Origin: Paenibacillus radicis (ex Xue et al. 2023)
GTDB lineage: Bacteria > Bacillota > Bacilli > Paenibacillales > NBRC-103111
Reading direction: 5' to 3'
DNA: 64,000 bases
Assembly: GCF_024722015.1 (NCBI RefSeq)
Contig: NZ_JANQBD010000035.1
Span: 18,075 to 82,074 of the forward strand
Position numbers and translations under genes: made by a program. Each line of letters opens with the position of its first letter. The first letter of the stretch is position 1. Shown here in pieces: positions 1 to 8,686 of the stretch. Below the pieces are notes generated by a model, which was given only the letters and a program-made list of their open reading frames with translations, was not told the origin of the DNA and did not search any database.

Positions 1-1032
1 TGCTGCGGACGGCTTAGCCAGTGCTCCAACAGCGATTACGTTCGGATAAGCGGCTGGATAATCGACCTGGTCACTGCCGTAATTGCCGGATGCAGCAACG
101 ATGACGGCCCCTTTTTGCTGTGCGTACAAGATGGAATCCTGCAAATAGGGATCGGCGTTCGTACCGCCCAAGCTTAAATTAATGATGTTGGCGCCATGGT
201 CTGCCGCCCAGATGATTCCTTTCGAGATGGAGAGCGTAGTTCCGTCCCCAGCGTTATCCAGGGCTTTTATCGGGATTATCCTGGCGCTTCCGGCAGCCCC
301 TGCGATACCCAAACTATTATTGGTGATGGCAGCAGCAATTCCTGCAACATGAGTACCATGACCGTGATCATCATTGGGCGAGGATGAAGGGGTGATGAAG
401 TTAGCTCCTTCATTGGCAAGAAGACTGTCTTTTAGATCCGGATGATTGAGGTCCACTCCAGTGTCAACGATCGCAATTTTAATTTGTTTGCGCTGTGCTT
501 CAGATACCTTTGCCCAAAGAGAAGAGATATGGGTAACATCTAGCCCCCACTGCTGCGGCAACCATGGATCATTGCTGTAGACGGCACTGGAGACGCTGGT
601 TGAAGATGCCTTATACCGATAGACAGGCTGTACATATGAAATATTCGGGTCAGCACTCAATTCCTTAATCGTTTGATATACTGTGGCTCCGGGAAGCAAT
701 TCGAATTTGGTTGCTTCCAGCTGTTCATCCGTCTCCAAAGCTTTAGCCGTGAATGCTGCTGTTCTCGAGCCGCTAGTCCTGGCAGCAGAACCCTTCTTGT
801 ACTTCACGAGCACTTGGCCGGGGACTATCTGGTCTTGTTCTGCTTCTGTAAATTCAGGAGCCTTCGATGTGGTTGCGTCAAAAGCTTGAAACTGTGTTAA
901 TGGGTTCATGGCGCCCGGTTCTGATGTATAGGCGGAAGATGCGCCGAACTCGTCTGCTTCGGCTCTTACCGACCCGCTCCATAAGCTGCTAAGGATTAAG
1001 ACGGCTAGCAGAAAATACCCAATTTTTTTCAA
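1..1032 (-). CDS. Secreted subtilisin-like serine protease (S8), C-terminal part outside window
   Basis: Extracellular protease of the subtilase family, cut by the window edge: 344 codons are present. The start is TTG at 1030-1032, because GGGAGG (1041-1046 on the other strand) lies 8 nt upstream and it is followed by a typical signal peptide (KK, then a hydrophobic run to about residue 22). An I9-like inhibitor propeptide occupies roughly residues 55-120. The catalytic Asp is in IVDTGVD (D190) and the catalytic His in DDHGHGTHVAG (about residues 222-232). The oxyanion-hole Asn region AASGNYG is also visible. The catalytic Ser would lie beyond base 1. It is divergent from the cardiolipin synthase gene. 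Family assignment is certain; the substrate cannot be told. Confidence 0.93.
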   Translation of the reverse strand, partial: MKKIGYFLLAVLILSSLWSGSVRAEADEFGASSAYTSEPGAMNPLTQFQAFDATTSKAPEFTEAEQDQIVPGQVLVKYKKGSAARTSGSRTAAFTAKALETDEQLEATKFELLPGATVYQTIKELSADPNISYVQPVYRYKASSTSVSSAVYSNDPWLPQQWGLDVTHISSLWAKVSEAQRKQIKIAIVDTGVDLNHPDLKDSLLANEGANFITPSSSPNDDHGHGTHVAGIAAAITNNSLGIAGAAGSARIIPIKALDNAGDGTTLSISKGIIWAADHGANIINLSLGGTNADPYLQDSILYAQQKGAVIVAASGNYGSDQVDYPAAYPNVIAVGALAKPSAA

Positions 1033-1281
1033 GTAGCAAACCTCCCTAATTCATACACTCTGTCGTATGTAATGTGAAAATTGTGTTCCTTATTACGAGT
1101 CATTAAGACAAAATTCGATATGTGGAACTATAAATCCTGTCGGCATTTCAAAGTGTGTAAAATACAGTGATAATTCGTCGAAAGTGAATGTTGATTTTTC
1201 TTTACTGATTCATTTGATGTATGGTAACAATAGGAATAGTTCAAACGGAACGAAAAAAGATGCCGTGAGGTGGAGGATTGT

Positions 1282-2742
1282 ATGGAGAACTGGGTCGTCG
1301 GGGTATGGAAGACGATAAATATTTGGATTCCGGTCATTAATCTGCTGTTTGCGGCAGCTATTATTTTCCTCGAAAGACGCAATGTAGGAGTAACGTGGGC
1401 TTGGTTGATGCTGCTTCTGCTGCTGCCGGTTTTTGGATTCATCATCTATATTTTTCTGGGCCAAAATCTAGCCAGGCAGAAGGTATATCGGATCAGAGCA
1501 AGAATGGAGAGACAGGTTCGTCAGCAAATGGCCGTGCAGGAGCACACCATCCAGGAAGGAACCTTTCATTATACCGATGATATCGTGAAGCAATATGAGC
1601 ATCTCATTTATATGAACCTAATGAACAGCGCCTCTCCACTGACGCAAAATAATGAAGTCACTTTGTTTATTGACGGAGTAAAGAAGTTTGAGGCGCTGCT
1701 TAATCATATTGCCTTGGCAACGGAGCATGTCCATTTGCTGTATTACAAGGTGGGCAATGATGAAACGGGAAAACGGCTGCTCAAAGCTCTCACCCAAAAG
1801 GCGAGAGAGGGTGTACGAATACGGCTGCTTTATGACGGTATCGGATCGCTCGGGGTTAATAAGAAGCTATTCTTCGAGTTAGTGGAAGCCGGAGGCGAGG
1901 TATGTCCGTTCTTTCCATCGAAAATCCCTTATTTAAATTTCAGGCTGAATTATCGGAACCACCGGAAAATTGCCATCATTGACGGAAAATATGGATTTAT
2001 AGGCGGATTCAATATTGGAGATGAATATTTGGGGTTAGACCGCAAAATTGGGTATTGGCGCGACACCCATCTCATGATCTATGGGGATGCGGTACATCGT
2101 CTGCAGGTGCAATTTATGCTGGACTGGGACGTCGCTTCGAATGAATCCTTGAAGATAGAGCCTGTTTATTTCCCTGAGCTGGCGGCTGCGGAAAAGGCTG
2201 CTGTGCAGATTGTGTCCAGCGGCCCCAATTCCGATAAACAGCAAATTAAGAATGGTTATATCAAGCTTATTTTTGAGGCGAAAAAGCGTATTTATGTGCA
2301 GACCCCTTATTTTGTACCGGACGATGGCATTCTTAATGCTCTCAGGATTGCTATACTGTCGGGAATCGATGTACGCATTATGATCCCGAAGAAGAGCGAC
2401 CATATGCTGGTTCAATGGGCCTCTTATGCCTATATGGGTGATTTATTGCGCGAGGGGGCCACTTGCTATTTGTATGAAAACGGGTTTCTTCATGCCAAAA
2501 CGATCATGGTGGACGGCCAGGCGGCTGCAGTGGGAACGGCGAATATGGACCACCGCAGCTTTGAGCTCAACTTTGAAATTACGGCTTTCTTGTACGGCTC
2601 GGAAATCACATCGCGCCTGGAAGCCACATTCGAGCAGGATATGGAGAACAGCGAGCTATTGACTTTGGAGAACTTTGAACGAAGATGGCTGTTGACGCGA
2701 GCAGCGGAGTCCATGGCAAGGCTGCTGTCCCCGATTTTGTAA
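1282..2742 (+). CDS. cls: Cardiolipin synthase
   Basis: Membrane phospholipase-D-type cardiolipin synthase, condensing two phosphatidylglycerols into cardiolipin and glycerol. ATG 1282 is chosen because GGAGG (1272-1276) sits 5 nt upstream; a GTG at 1270 overlaps that site. Two N-terminal membrane segments (about residues 5-27 and 35-58) precede two HKD domains. The first is HRKIAIIDG (H227, K229, D234) and the second HAKTIMVDG (H404, K406, D411), each followed by the family's G-N/M signature. Length, 486 residues, is normal for bacterial Cls. It converges on the GGDEF gene with one base between the stop codons and no terminator. Confidence 0.95.
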   Translation: MENWVVGVWKTINIWIPVINLLFAAAIIFLERRNVGVTWAWLMLLLLLPVFGFIIYIFLGQNLARQKVYRIRARMERQVRQQMAVQEHTIQEGTFHYTDDIVKQYEHLIYMNLMNSASPLTQNNEVTLFIDGVKKFEALLNHIALATEHVHLLYYKVGNDETGKRLLKALTQKAREGVRIRLLYDGIGSLGVNKKLFFELVEAGGEVCPFFPSKIPYLNFRLNYRNHRKIAIIDGKYGFIGGFNIGDEYLGLDRKIGYWRDTHLMIYGDAVHRLQVQFMLDWDVASNESLKIEPVYFPELAAAEKAAVQIVSSGPNSDKQQIKNGYIKLIFEAKKRIYVQTPYFVPDDGILNALRIAILSGIDVRIMIPKKSDHMLVQWASYAYMGDLLREGATCYLYENGFLHAKTIMVDGQAAAVGTANMDHRSFELNFEITAFLYGSEITSRLEATFEQDMENSELLTLENFERRWLLTRAAESMARLLSPIL

Positions 2743-2743
2743 G

Positions 2744-5425
2744 CTAGGAAGCGATTTGATTACGACCGTTCATTTTGGCCTTGTACAAGGCTTGATCGGC
2801 TTGCTCTATGAGCTTGTTACGGTCTATCAATGGGTTCGGAACCGCTGCTGCGATACCAATACTGACGGTTACATGCCCACTGACTGTGGACGCGGCGTGA
2901 GGAATGGCTAACTCCCCTATTTCTTCCCTTACCCAGACGGCGAACTCACGGGCTTGAGCTTCATGCGTATCGGGGAGAATACAGACAAATTCTTCTCCGC
3001 CATAACGTGCGGCAAAGCATCCGTGTCTTGTCGCCAGCTGGTCCAAAGCTGAAGCTACTTGCTTCAAGCAAGTATCACCGCCTTGATGCCCGTACGTATC
3101 GTTATAAATTTTGAAGAAATCAATATCCAGCAGCAGGATGGAAACGACATTGGAATGCTGGAGTGCTTGTTTCCATATCATCTGGTAGCTCTCTTCGAAA
3201 TAGCGGCGGTTGGCAATACCGGTTAATCCGTCGATCATGGATAGCTTCTTGAACATCTCGTTGGCTTCATACAGTTGAAGCTCAGCTCTTTTTCTTTCCG
3301 TAATATCACGGAACACCGTCATAATTGCCGGCTTGCCTTTATAAGAAACCCAAGCCCCGGAAGCCTCGACATTCATGTATTGGCCGTCCAGCCGAATATA
3401 TACACGCTCGGAAGGCGGAGCGGAGGACTGATTTAACAAAATCTCCCGATTCCGGCTAATCACATCTTCCGCCGAATCAGGGTGAAGCAGCTCTGCTATG
3501 CTCTTGCCAATAAGCTCGGATGCATTAGAAGCGGCCAGCAATTCCAGCGTCATCTGGTTCACTTGAACAACCGTTCCATCACAATGAATGATAATGCCGT
3601 CAGGCATAAACTCAATGAGCTTACGGTACCGTTCTTCGCTTTCGATAAGCTCGCTTTCCATCTGCTTGCGATGGGTAATATCGCTGCTCGTGGCAATGAT
3701 TTCTACGACCTGCCCTTGATCCGAGATGAGGTTCAGCGATGTAAGATAAGTGTGGTTAGAATACGTGTATTCGAATTGCTGGGGATCCCCATTCCATGCG
3801 CGATCGTAGGCATCCAGCATAGAAGCGTTATTAGACCCAGCTAAGTCATCAATGGATACTCCTACAACTTGTTCAGGGGTGAATCCCAGATCATAAAGCA
3901 TTTGACCGTCAGCGAGGGTGCAAACGTATTTCCCTTCCATTTTTTTGAATTTCATGATCATGCCATGCTGATACCGTAATGTTTCGACCAGTTCCTGCTT
4001 GAGAGACGAAATCTCGTGTTCCGTCCGTTTGCGTGCAGTTATATCCCGAATCATGCTGCTGAAGTAAAAGACGCCTCCGGCTTGCCAGCAGTTGAGAGAC
4101 ATTTCAACCGGCAGCTCTGAGCCGTCTTTTCGCAACGCTGTAAGCTCAATGGTATTGCCTGCGTGCTCATTCATCCCCAGAATACGAAGCTGGTAGCACG
4201 TATTCATATAAAAGGAATGCAATCGTTCGGGAATAAGAATGGTAACGTGGCGACCGATTACTTCATTCCGGGAATAGCCATAGATAAGCTCCGCACCATC
4301 GTTCCAGAGCTCGATATTCGAGTCGTTGTCCAAAACGATGATAGCATCTTGAGAAGTGTTAAACACGGAGGAGAACGTGCCTTCGGCATTTTTTAAAGCC
4401 ATGGTTATGCTGATAAGTGGTATCAACTGTTGGGCGATAATCATTTCCTTATGACTAAAGTGCTCCGGGGTTTTAGAGGCAAGAGTGATGATAGCAATAA
4501 GCTTGTTGTTATACGATATTGGAAGATGCAAGGAAGAACGGATTCCCTGCTCAAACAGCGGCAAATGGGCGCTTCCAAGCAGGAGCTTCTTGTTCCAATC
4601 ATCAAATAGGACAGGCCCACCGTTGAGTACCTTTAACATCCCTTCCAATTCATCGGAGTCTATCATTTGGTTTATGCTTTCATAGGAGTCCTCCATATAA
4701 CGAAAAACAGTTCTATATCGATTCTTCTCTGTCAGAATAACTTCACCGGCGTCACAAGAAAAAAGCTCGCCGATTTCCTTCATAGTAAGGGTAAACAGCT
4801 CGAGGGAGCTGTTCGTTCGCTTCATCTTGGGGATCAGATCGGCAATCAGCTCGTTGAGGGTGGTCCTTTCGTTGCTTTTGATTAAAAAATGCAGCAGCCA
4901 GGCTGCCATTATTCCGCTTACCAGAACCACCGTCAAATAAGGTGCAAGAATAGGCCAATCGTTGAAGCCAAGAAGACAATGCAGCCCAAGTGATATTACA
5001 GCCATAGTAAGAAGAAGGCTATACGCCCATTTCTTCCAGTAGGATTTAACGTAGAGGCTAATAATTCCGCTGCCCAAGCCGATAATTAGAATAGTGAGCG
5101 CAGACATGAAATTAGCCAAATCCATGGGACCAAAAATCAGGTTGCGTCCTATGAACATGCATACAGAGGCGATGATAGCAGAAAGCAGTCCCCCTGACAG
5201 CGCGGCGAGGATAAGCAGGATATGTCTCATGTCGAGCAGGGCTGCCGAATGGATAGGTACACTGAAAAACATGATAACTATACCCATCAACCCATGAACA
5301 ATTCCCAGGCCGCTTTTCATGAACACAGATGGTGAGGGGGTCAAGGAATGTTTTTTATGAAGCCGGCTTGAAAAGAACATGAATACAAATATCAAAGTAA
5401 TCCCTGTAACAAACTCTTGCACCAT
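2744..5425 (-). CDS. Membrane-bound GAF/PAS diguanylate cyclase
   Basis: Predicted cyclic di-GMP synthase of 893 residues. Order: about six N-terminal membrane helices of the 5TMR-LYT type (residues 1-205), a GAF-like domain (about 215-365), three PAS domains (about 370-490, 500-605, 610-735) each ending in the usual D-I-T-x-R-K linker, and a C-terminal GGDEF domain. The active-site loop is GGEEF (809-813), so it should be catalytically competent. The inhibitory I-site, normally RxxD five residues before GGEEF, reads RHGC, so product inhibition is probably weak or absent. The start is supported by AAGGAGGGG 6-7 nt upstream. An extended regulatory region with Spo0A-box-like sites lies upstream. 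Confidence 0.93.
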   Translation of the reverse strand: MVQEFVTGITLIFVFMFFSSRLHKKHSLTPSPSVFMKSGLGIVHGLMGIVIMFFSVPIHSAALLDMRHILLILAALSGGLLSAIIASVCMFIGRNLIFGPMDLANFMSALTILIIGLGSGIISLYVKSYWKKWAYSLLLTMAVISLGLHCLLGFNDWPILAPYLTVVLVSGIMAAWLLHFLIKSNERTTLNELIADLIPKMKRTNSSLELFTLTMKEIGELFSCDAGEVILTEKNRYRTVFRYMEDSYESINQMIDSDELEGMLKVLNGGPVLFDDWNKKLLLGSAHLPLFEQGIRSSLHLPISYNNKLIAIITLASKTPEHFSHKEMIIAQQLIPLISITMALKNAEGTFSSVFNTSQDAIIVLDNDSNIELWNDGAELIYGYSRNEVIGRHVTILIPERLHSFYMNTCYQLRILGMNEHAGNTIELTALRKDGSELPVEMSLNCWQAGGVFYFSSMIRDITARKRTEHEISSLKQELVETLRYQHGMIMKFKKMEGKYVCTLADGQMLYDLGFTPEQVVGVSIDDLAGSNNASMLDAYDRAWNGDPQQFEYTYSNHTYLTSLNLISDQGQVVEIIATSSDITHRKQMESELIESEERYRKLIEFMPDGIIIHCDGTVVQVNQMTLELLAASNASELIGKSIAELLHPDSAEDVISRNREILLNQSSAPPSERVYIRLDGQYMNVEASGAWVSYKGKPAIMTVFRDITERKRAELQLYEANEMFKKLSMIDGLTGIANRRYFEESYQMIWKQALQHSNVVSILLLDIDFFKIYNDTYGHQGGDTCLKQVASALDQLATRHGCFAARYGGEEFVCILPDTHEAQAREFAVWVREEIGELAIPHAASTVSGHVTVSIGIAAAVPNPLIDRNKLIEQADQALYKAKMNGRNQIAS

Positions 5426-5455
5426 TCGACACCCCTCCTTGTAAAAAAGAGCTAA

Positions 5456-5483
5456 ATTATACTACTTCTTCTTTAGTACGACA
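5456..5483 (-). promoter_or_regulatory. Candidate promoter of the GGDEF gene
   Basis: On the minus strand TATAAT occupies 5461-5456, about 25 nt before the ribosome binding site. No TTGACA is present. TGTCGTA (5483-5477), one mismatch from the Spo0A core TGTCGAA, lies where the -35 box is expected, with a 15-nt gap. This layout resembles Spo0A-activated sigma-A promoters, but it is inference from short motifs. Confidence 0.35.
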
Positions 5484-5529
5484 TAATCCTACTTATTTTG
5501 AATAGGAAAAAGTCAAGAAATAATTAAAA

Positions 5530-5536
5530 TTCGACA
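5530..5536 (-). promoter_or_regulatory. Spo0A-box-like site
   Basis: TTTGTCGAAT on the minus strand contains an exact TGTCGAA core and lies about 70 nt upstream of the proposed -10 of the GGDEF gene, in non-coding DNA between divergent genes. By chance about eight exact 7-mers are expected in the window counting both strands, so a single hit is weak evidence. Confidence 0.25.
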
Positions 5537-5637
5537 AAGAAAGGGAATAGTACTCATTTTAACGAATGATTTCCAAACATCACCAGATGCATCATACATA
5601 AAGACTATAAAATAGAAAATGGGAGCGGAGTCGAAAA

Positions 5638-6447
5638 ATGAACAAAAGATTGGTACACGAAGACGAACAAACCTGGTATATCGTTTGCCTGGTAACGAGT
5701 ATCTTGATTTATGTGAGCTTGATTATTTCAATTATAGGGATCGTCTACATAGGAATCGGGTTGGTGGCAGCACTTGTTATGCATGGCTTAATGGTAGCTG
5801 GAATCCGGAGCTCCGGTGTTAAGCTGTCGGAAAGGCAGTTTCCACAAATCTATGAACGGGTTCAGGCGTTGTGTCGTGAAATGGGAGTGGTTCAAGTACC
5901 GGATGTGTACATTATTCAATCGGGCGGAGTGCTTAATGCGTTTGCTACCCGGTTTTCCGGACGGAATTTCGTTGTGCTCTATTCAGACATTGTTGAGCTG
6001 ATTATGCAGGGGGATGAGGAGGAGCTTAACTTTGTGATCGCGCACGAGCTGGCTCATATCCAGAGAAAGCATGTGAGTAAGTTTGTGCTTGTTTTTCCCG
6101 CAATGTGGATTCCGTTTATCGGTAAAGCTTATTCCAGAGCTTGTGAATTTACGTGTGATCGCATCGCTACAGCTTACACGGGCAATGCAGAGGCTGCGGT
6201 CCATGCACTCACCATATTGGCGGCAGGCAAGCAGTTGTACCGCAAAGTGAACATCAACGAATTTCTGGATCAAAGCTACCAGGAACGAGGTTTTTTTGTA
6301 GCCTGGTACGAGCTTATCTCGACACATCCTCCACTTCCGAAGCGGATTGGAGAGGTGCTGCACTTCCATTCGAATCCGCAGTTATTCGGTTATGATTCTC
6401 ATACATTTGAAGCCAGAGATACATCGGGAATGACTTCCCAGCTATAG
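5638..6447 (+). CDS. M48-family membrane zinc metallopeptidase (HtpX-like)
   Basis: 269-residue peptidase with two N-terminal membrane helices (about 15-60), a cytoplasmic-facing catalytic domain and the zinc motif HELAH (H136, E137, H140). The third zinc ligand is the Glu of CEFTCDR (E170), as in M48 peptidases. A hydrophobic stretch just after HELAH (VLVFPAMWIPFIG) may be a membrane-associated helix. HtpX-type enzymes degrade misfolded membrane proteins, but this subgroup is shorter than classical HtpX and its substrate is unknown. The ribosome site before ATG 5638 is only a GAGCGGAG match. Monocistronic, divergent from the GGDEF gene. Confidence 0.9.
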   Translation: MNKRLVHEDEQTWYIVCLVTSILIYVSLIISIIGIVYIGIGLVAALVMHGLMVAGIRSSGVKLSERQFPQIYERVQALCREMGVVQVPDVYIIQSGGVLNAFATRFSGRNFVVLYSDIVELIMQGDEEELNFVIAHELAHIQRKHVSKFVLVFPAMWIPFIGKAYSRACEFTCDRIATAYTGNAEAAVHALTILAAGKQLYRKVNINEFLDQSYQERGFFVAWYELISTHPPLPKRIGEVLHFHSNPQLFGYDSHTFEARDTSGMTSQL

Positions 6448-6513
6448 GGAATAGAAAGCTCGCTTTTCATCCATATTAACTGAGGTATGGAATGGAAAGG
6501 AGGCGAATGGGCG

Positions 6514-6774
6514 ATGAGCAGCAATGACGATTCCAGCTTACAATCGCAAAATCCGATATCACAAGCGCAGAACTCCGTCAATACAGCGCATAATGCGGTG
6601 ACTCAGGCGCAGAGCCATCCGAGCGAGCAGCTAATCGAGCAAGCGGAGACTGCGGTGCAAAGAGCGGAGAACGCTATTGAGCAGGCTGGGCTGAGCCGTA
6701 ATCAGCAAGCGGTTGATCAAGCTCGCTCCGATTTGGAGGAGGATCAAGCCGCTCTGCAAGATTTAGAGAGCTAG
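6514..6774 (+). CDS. Small Gln/Ala-rich helical protein, unknown function
   Basis: 86-residue protein with no recognised domain. AAAGGAGG (6496-6503) lies 10 nt before ATG 6514; an in-frame ATG at 6487 is upstream of that site and is not supported. The sequence is acidic, has no Cys and no membrane segment, and is dominated by heptad-like repeats of the form Q/E-A-x-x-A-V/I (for example QAETAVQRAENAIEQAG), so it should be almost entirely helical or coiled coil. It lies 66 bp after the M48 gene and is followed by a strong terminator, so the two may form one transcript. Its role cannot be inferred. Confidence 0.75.
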   Translation: MSSNDDSSLQSQNPISQAQNSVNTAHNAVTQAQSHPSEQLIEQAETAVQRAENAIEQAGLSRNQQAVDQARSDLEEDQAALQDLES

Positions 6775-6820
6775 CGGTTACACTCGTTTATGCTATGCAA
6801 CTATAGCAAGGACACAAAGG

Positions 6821-6865
6821 AAGACCTGCCGTACGGTTCGCAGCCGTGGAGCAGGTCTTTCTTTT
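6821..6865 (+). terminator. Rho-independent terminator
   Basis: AAGACCTGC (6821-6829) pairs with GCAGGTCTT (6851-6859), with an inner ACGG/CCGT helix, followed by TTTCTTTT. It ends the M48/small-protein transcript. Confidence 0.85.
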
Positions 6866-7214
6866 GGGGTTGGGGGTTGCGTGGGGATACTAGGGATTGC
6901 TCAAATCACCGAAAGGACGTGCCGGATTCGCAAAAAAATACCTGGAAAACCTCCTTCTAATAACCCCCTTTTTCTTGGCAGGCCATATCTAGCTGGAATT
7001 TCTGGCGCTAAATCGGTACTTTATCTTCTATATGCGGCATTTCGCCCCAAATAGAGGTGGGTTTTCCAGCTAAATGGTCGATTACGAGAATAAAGACAAA
7101 ATTAACGGGAGGTTTTCCCGCTAGCGGGTTGCATCAACGAAGAGGCGTTAAACAGCCACCGTAATCCCACTTCCATCGCACTCCACACGGACAAACGTAG
7201 ATTGTACACAAGGG
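6866..7214. repeat. Non-coding region with competing inverted repeats
   Basis: No plausible gene. CTGGAAAACC (6942-6951) is complementary to GGTTTTCCAG (7060-7069). TAGCTGGAA (6990-6998) is complementary to TTCCAGCTA (7064-7072). The two pairings share the same right-hand partner and exclude each other. Further on, CGGGA/TCCCG (7106-7120) overlaps the perfect 12-bp palindrome CCCGCTAGCGGG (7117-7128). This looks like decayed intergenic hairpin-repeat material rather than a regulator of one gene. Confidence 0.5.
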
Positions 7215-7233
7215 ACGCCGCAAGGCGTTTTTG
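7215..7233 (+). terminator. Small terminator-like hairpin
   Basis: ACGCC-GCAA-GGCGT with a GCAA tetraloop followed by TTTTTG. The stem is only 5 bp and no gene reads into it from upstream, so it may be part of the promoter region of the next gene. Confidence 0.3.
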
Positions 7234-7246
7234 TTGATTGAAAGTA

Positions 7247-7255
7247 TGCTACAAT
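7247..7255 (+). promoter_or_regulatory. Extended -10 promoter element
   Basis: TGCTACAAT fits the extended -10 form TGnTATAAT with one mismatch, about 50 nt upstream of the kinase-like gene. No good -35 box is seen at 16-18 nt. Confidence 0.35.
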
Positions 7256-7306
7256 AAAAGGAAACTAATGTAAGAGTTCGATAACCGGAGGGGATACCGG
7301 GTAGTT

Positions 7307-7936
7307 ATGATTAGTGAATTTATCGATATTATAGAGCAGGAGCTGCTGAAGGGGCTCCGAATAGAAAGTGTTGATCCTCATGATCCTATAGAGGTTCAGT
7401 TTTTGCCCAAGCCGTGGAAGCTGGTAGGAGCGGGTAATTATGCGGCTGTCTTAAGCCATCCTGATTTTAACGGCCTCGTAGTGAAGGTGTATGCTCCAGG
7501 AAGGGCAGGCTTGGAGGAAGAAGTTGAGGTGTACCGCCGCTTGGGGAAGCACCCGGCCTATTCGGAATGCTATCATGCGGGAAGCCCTTATTTAATTTTG
7601 CGCAGATTGAGCGGCATAACTTTATATAATTGTGTACTGCGAGGCGTGCCAATCCCACGTCAGGTTATTGAGGATATAGATAGTGCGCTTGATTTTGCTA
7701 GAAGCAAAGGCTTGAACCCACACGACGTGCACGGTAAAAATGTCATGCTCAAGGACGGACGCGGGGTTGTTGTCGATGTATCGGATTTTTTGAAAGCAGA
7801 GCCCTGCTTCATGTGGGATGATTTGAAAAAGGCGTATGGCCGGTTCTATTCGCCTGTTTTTATAGGCCGCGTGAAAGTGCCGGAATGGATGCTTACAGCT
7901 GTAAGGAAAGGCTACCGTTATTTCAAACGGTCATAA
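7307..7936 (+). CDS. Small Ser/Thr protein kinase-like protein
   Basis: 209-residue protein with a minimal kinase fold. Visible elements are a glycine-loop-like GAGNYAAV (41-48), the ATP-binding Lys in VVKVY (K60), Glu residues placed for helix C (about 70-74), a catalytic loop HDVHGKN (139-145) in place of HRDxxxxN, and VVDVSDF (155-161) in place of DFG. There is no room for a full C-lobe. It resembles short Bacillus kinase-like proteins such as YrzF, from memory only. GGAGGGG lies 13 nt before ATG 7307, which is long. Whether it phosphorylates protein, a small molecule, or nothing is open. It stands alone. Confidence 0.75.
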   Translation: MISEFIDIIEQELLKGLRIESVDPHDPIEVQFLPKPWKLVGAGNYAAVLSHPDFNGLVVKVYAPGRAGLEEEVEVYRRLGKHPAYSECYHAGSPYLILRRLSGITLYNCVLRGVPIPRQVIEDIDSALDFARSKGLNPHDVHGKNVMLKDGRGVVVDVSDFLKAEPCFMWDDLKKAYGRFYSPVFIGRVKVPEWMLTAVRKGYRYFKRS

Positions 7937-8168
7937 GGAGAGCATTATGCTTTGTTAGGATATAAGTGCTAATGGATACTCATAACAAGAGGCCTCCATT
8001 TCTAAATAGGTAGTGGGAGATTGTTTGATTTGGGATGAGTTTGGGTAAAACAGTAGTAGGACAAGCAAATGTCTTGGAGCCCGTCAAGAGGGACCGAAAC
8101 GATGGTTTCATAGAGAAACAGCAGAGGAATGCTTTTAAAAATACAACGATACAAGGGAGTGTACAAAA

Positions 8169-8624
8169 ATGGCTAAAGTATTAGAGCAGTCGAAAGTATT
8201 AGAAGAAGCGTTAAACCAACAGGTGGCTAACTTCGGAGTCATGTATATTAAATTACATAACTTTCACTGGTTTGTGAAAGGCTCTCAATTTTTTACACTG
8301 CATCTTAAATTTGAGGAATTGTATAATGAAGCAACCTTGCATTTCGATGCATTGGCCGAGCGTCTGCTCACCTTGGGCGGAAAGCCTGTAGCTACTATGC
8401 AGCAAATGCTAAAGGATTCTGCAATTAAGGAAGCGGCAGGCAATGAAAAAGCAGAGGACATGGTCCGTGCGCTTGTTGCTGATTTCAATAAAATCAACCA
8501 GCAATTAAAGGAAGGCATGGATGTTGCCGAGAAGGCCGGCGATGAGATCACAGGTGATCTGTTCTTGGCTATTCACGCCAGCTTAGAAAAGCATACATGG
8601 ATGCTGAATTCTTTCCTGGGTTAA
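8169..8624 (+). CDS. dps: Dps-family ferritin-like DNA-protection protein
   Basis: 151-residue Dps. These dodecamers oxidise Fe(II) with peroxide and store the iron, protecting DNA. The ferroxidase signature spans residues 31-62: HNFHWFVKG, then FEELYNEATLHFDALAERLL, giving the His, Asp and Glu ligands shared across subunits. Length and the C-terminal helix are standard. An AAGGGAG site precedes ATG 8169. Dps genes in Firmicutes are often under PerR, but I see no convincing PerR box in 7937-8168. A strong terminator follows, so the gene is monocistronic. Confidence 0.96.
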   Translation: MAKVLEQSKVLEEALNQQVANFGVMYIKLHNFHWFVKGSQFFTLHLKFEELYNEATLHFDALAERLLTLGGKPVATMQQMLKDSAIKEAAGNEKAEDMVRALVADFNKINQQLKEGMDVAEKAGDEITGDLFLAIHASLEKHTWMLNSFLG

Positions 8625-8635
8625 ACGAGTTCCAT

Positions 8636-8686
8636 GAAACCTCTGAATGGAGTGGTAAATCACTCTGCTCGGAGGTTTCTTTTTTA
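8636..8686 (+). terminator. Rho-independent terminator after dps
   Basis: GAAACCTCTGA pairs with TCGGAGGTTTC around an inner GGAGTG/CACTCT hairpin, followed by TTTTTTA. Confidence 0.9.

Noticed and set aside
5425..5431. Exact Spo0A-core heptamer overlapping the GGDEF start codon
   Set aside because: It lies in the ribosome-site spacer, downstream of the promoter; most likely chance.
7937..8168. PerR box upstream of dps
   Set aside because: No sequence close to the TTATAAT-N-ATTATAA consensus was found. GAAAC/GTTTC alternative hairpins near 8096-8120 are too short to call.
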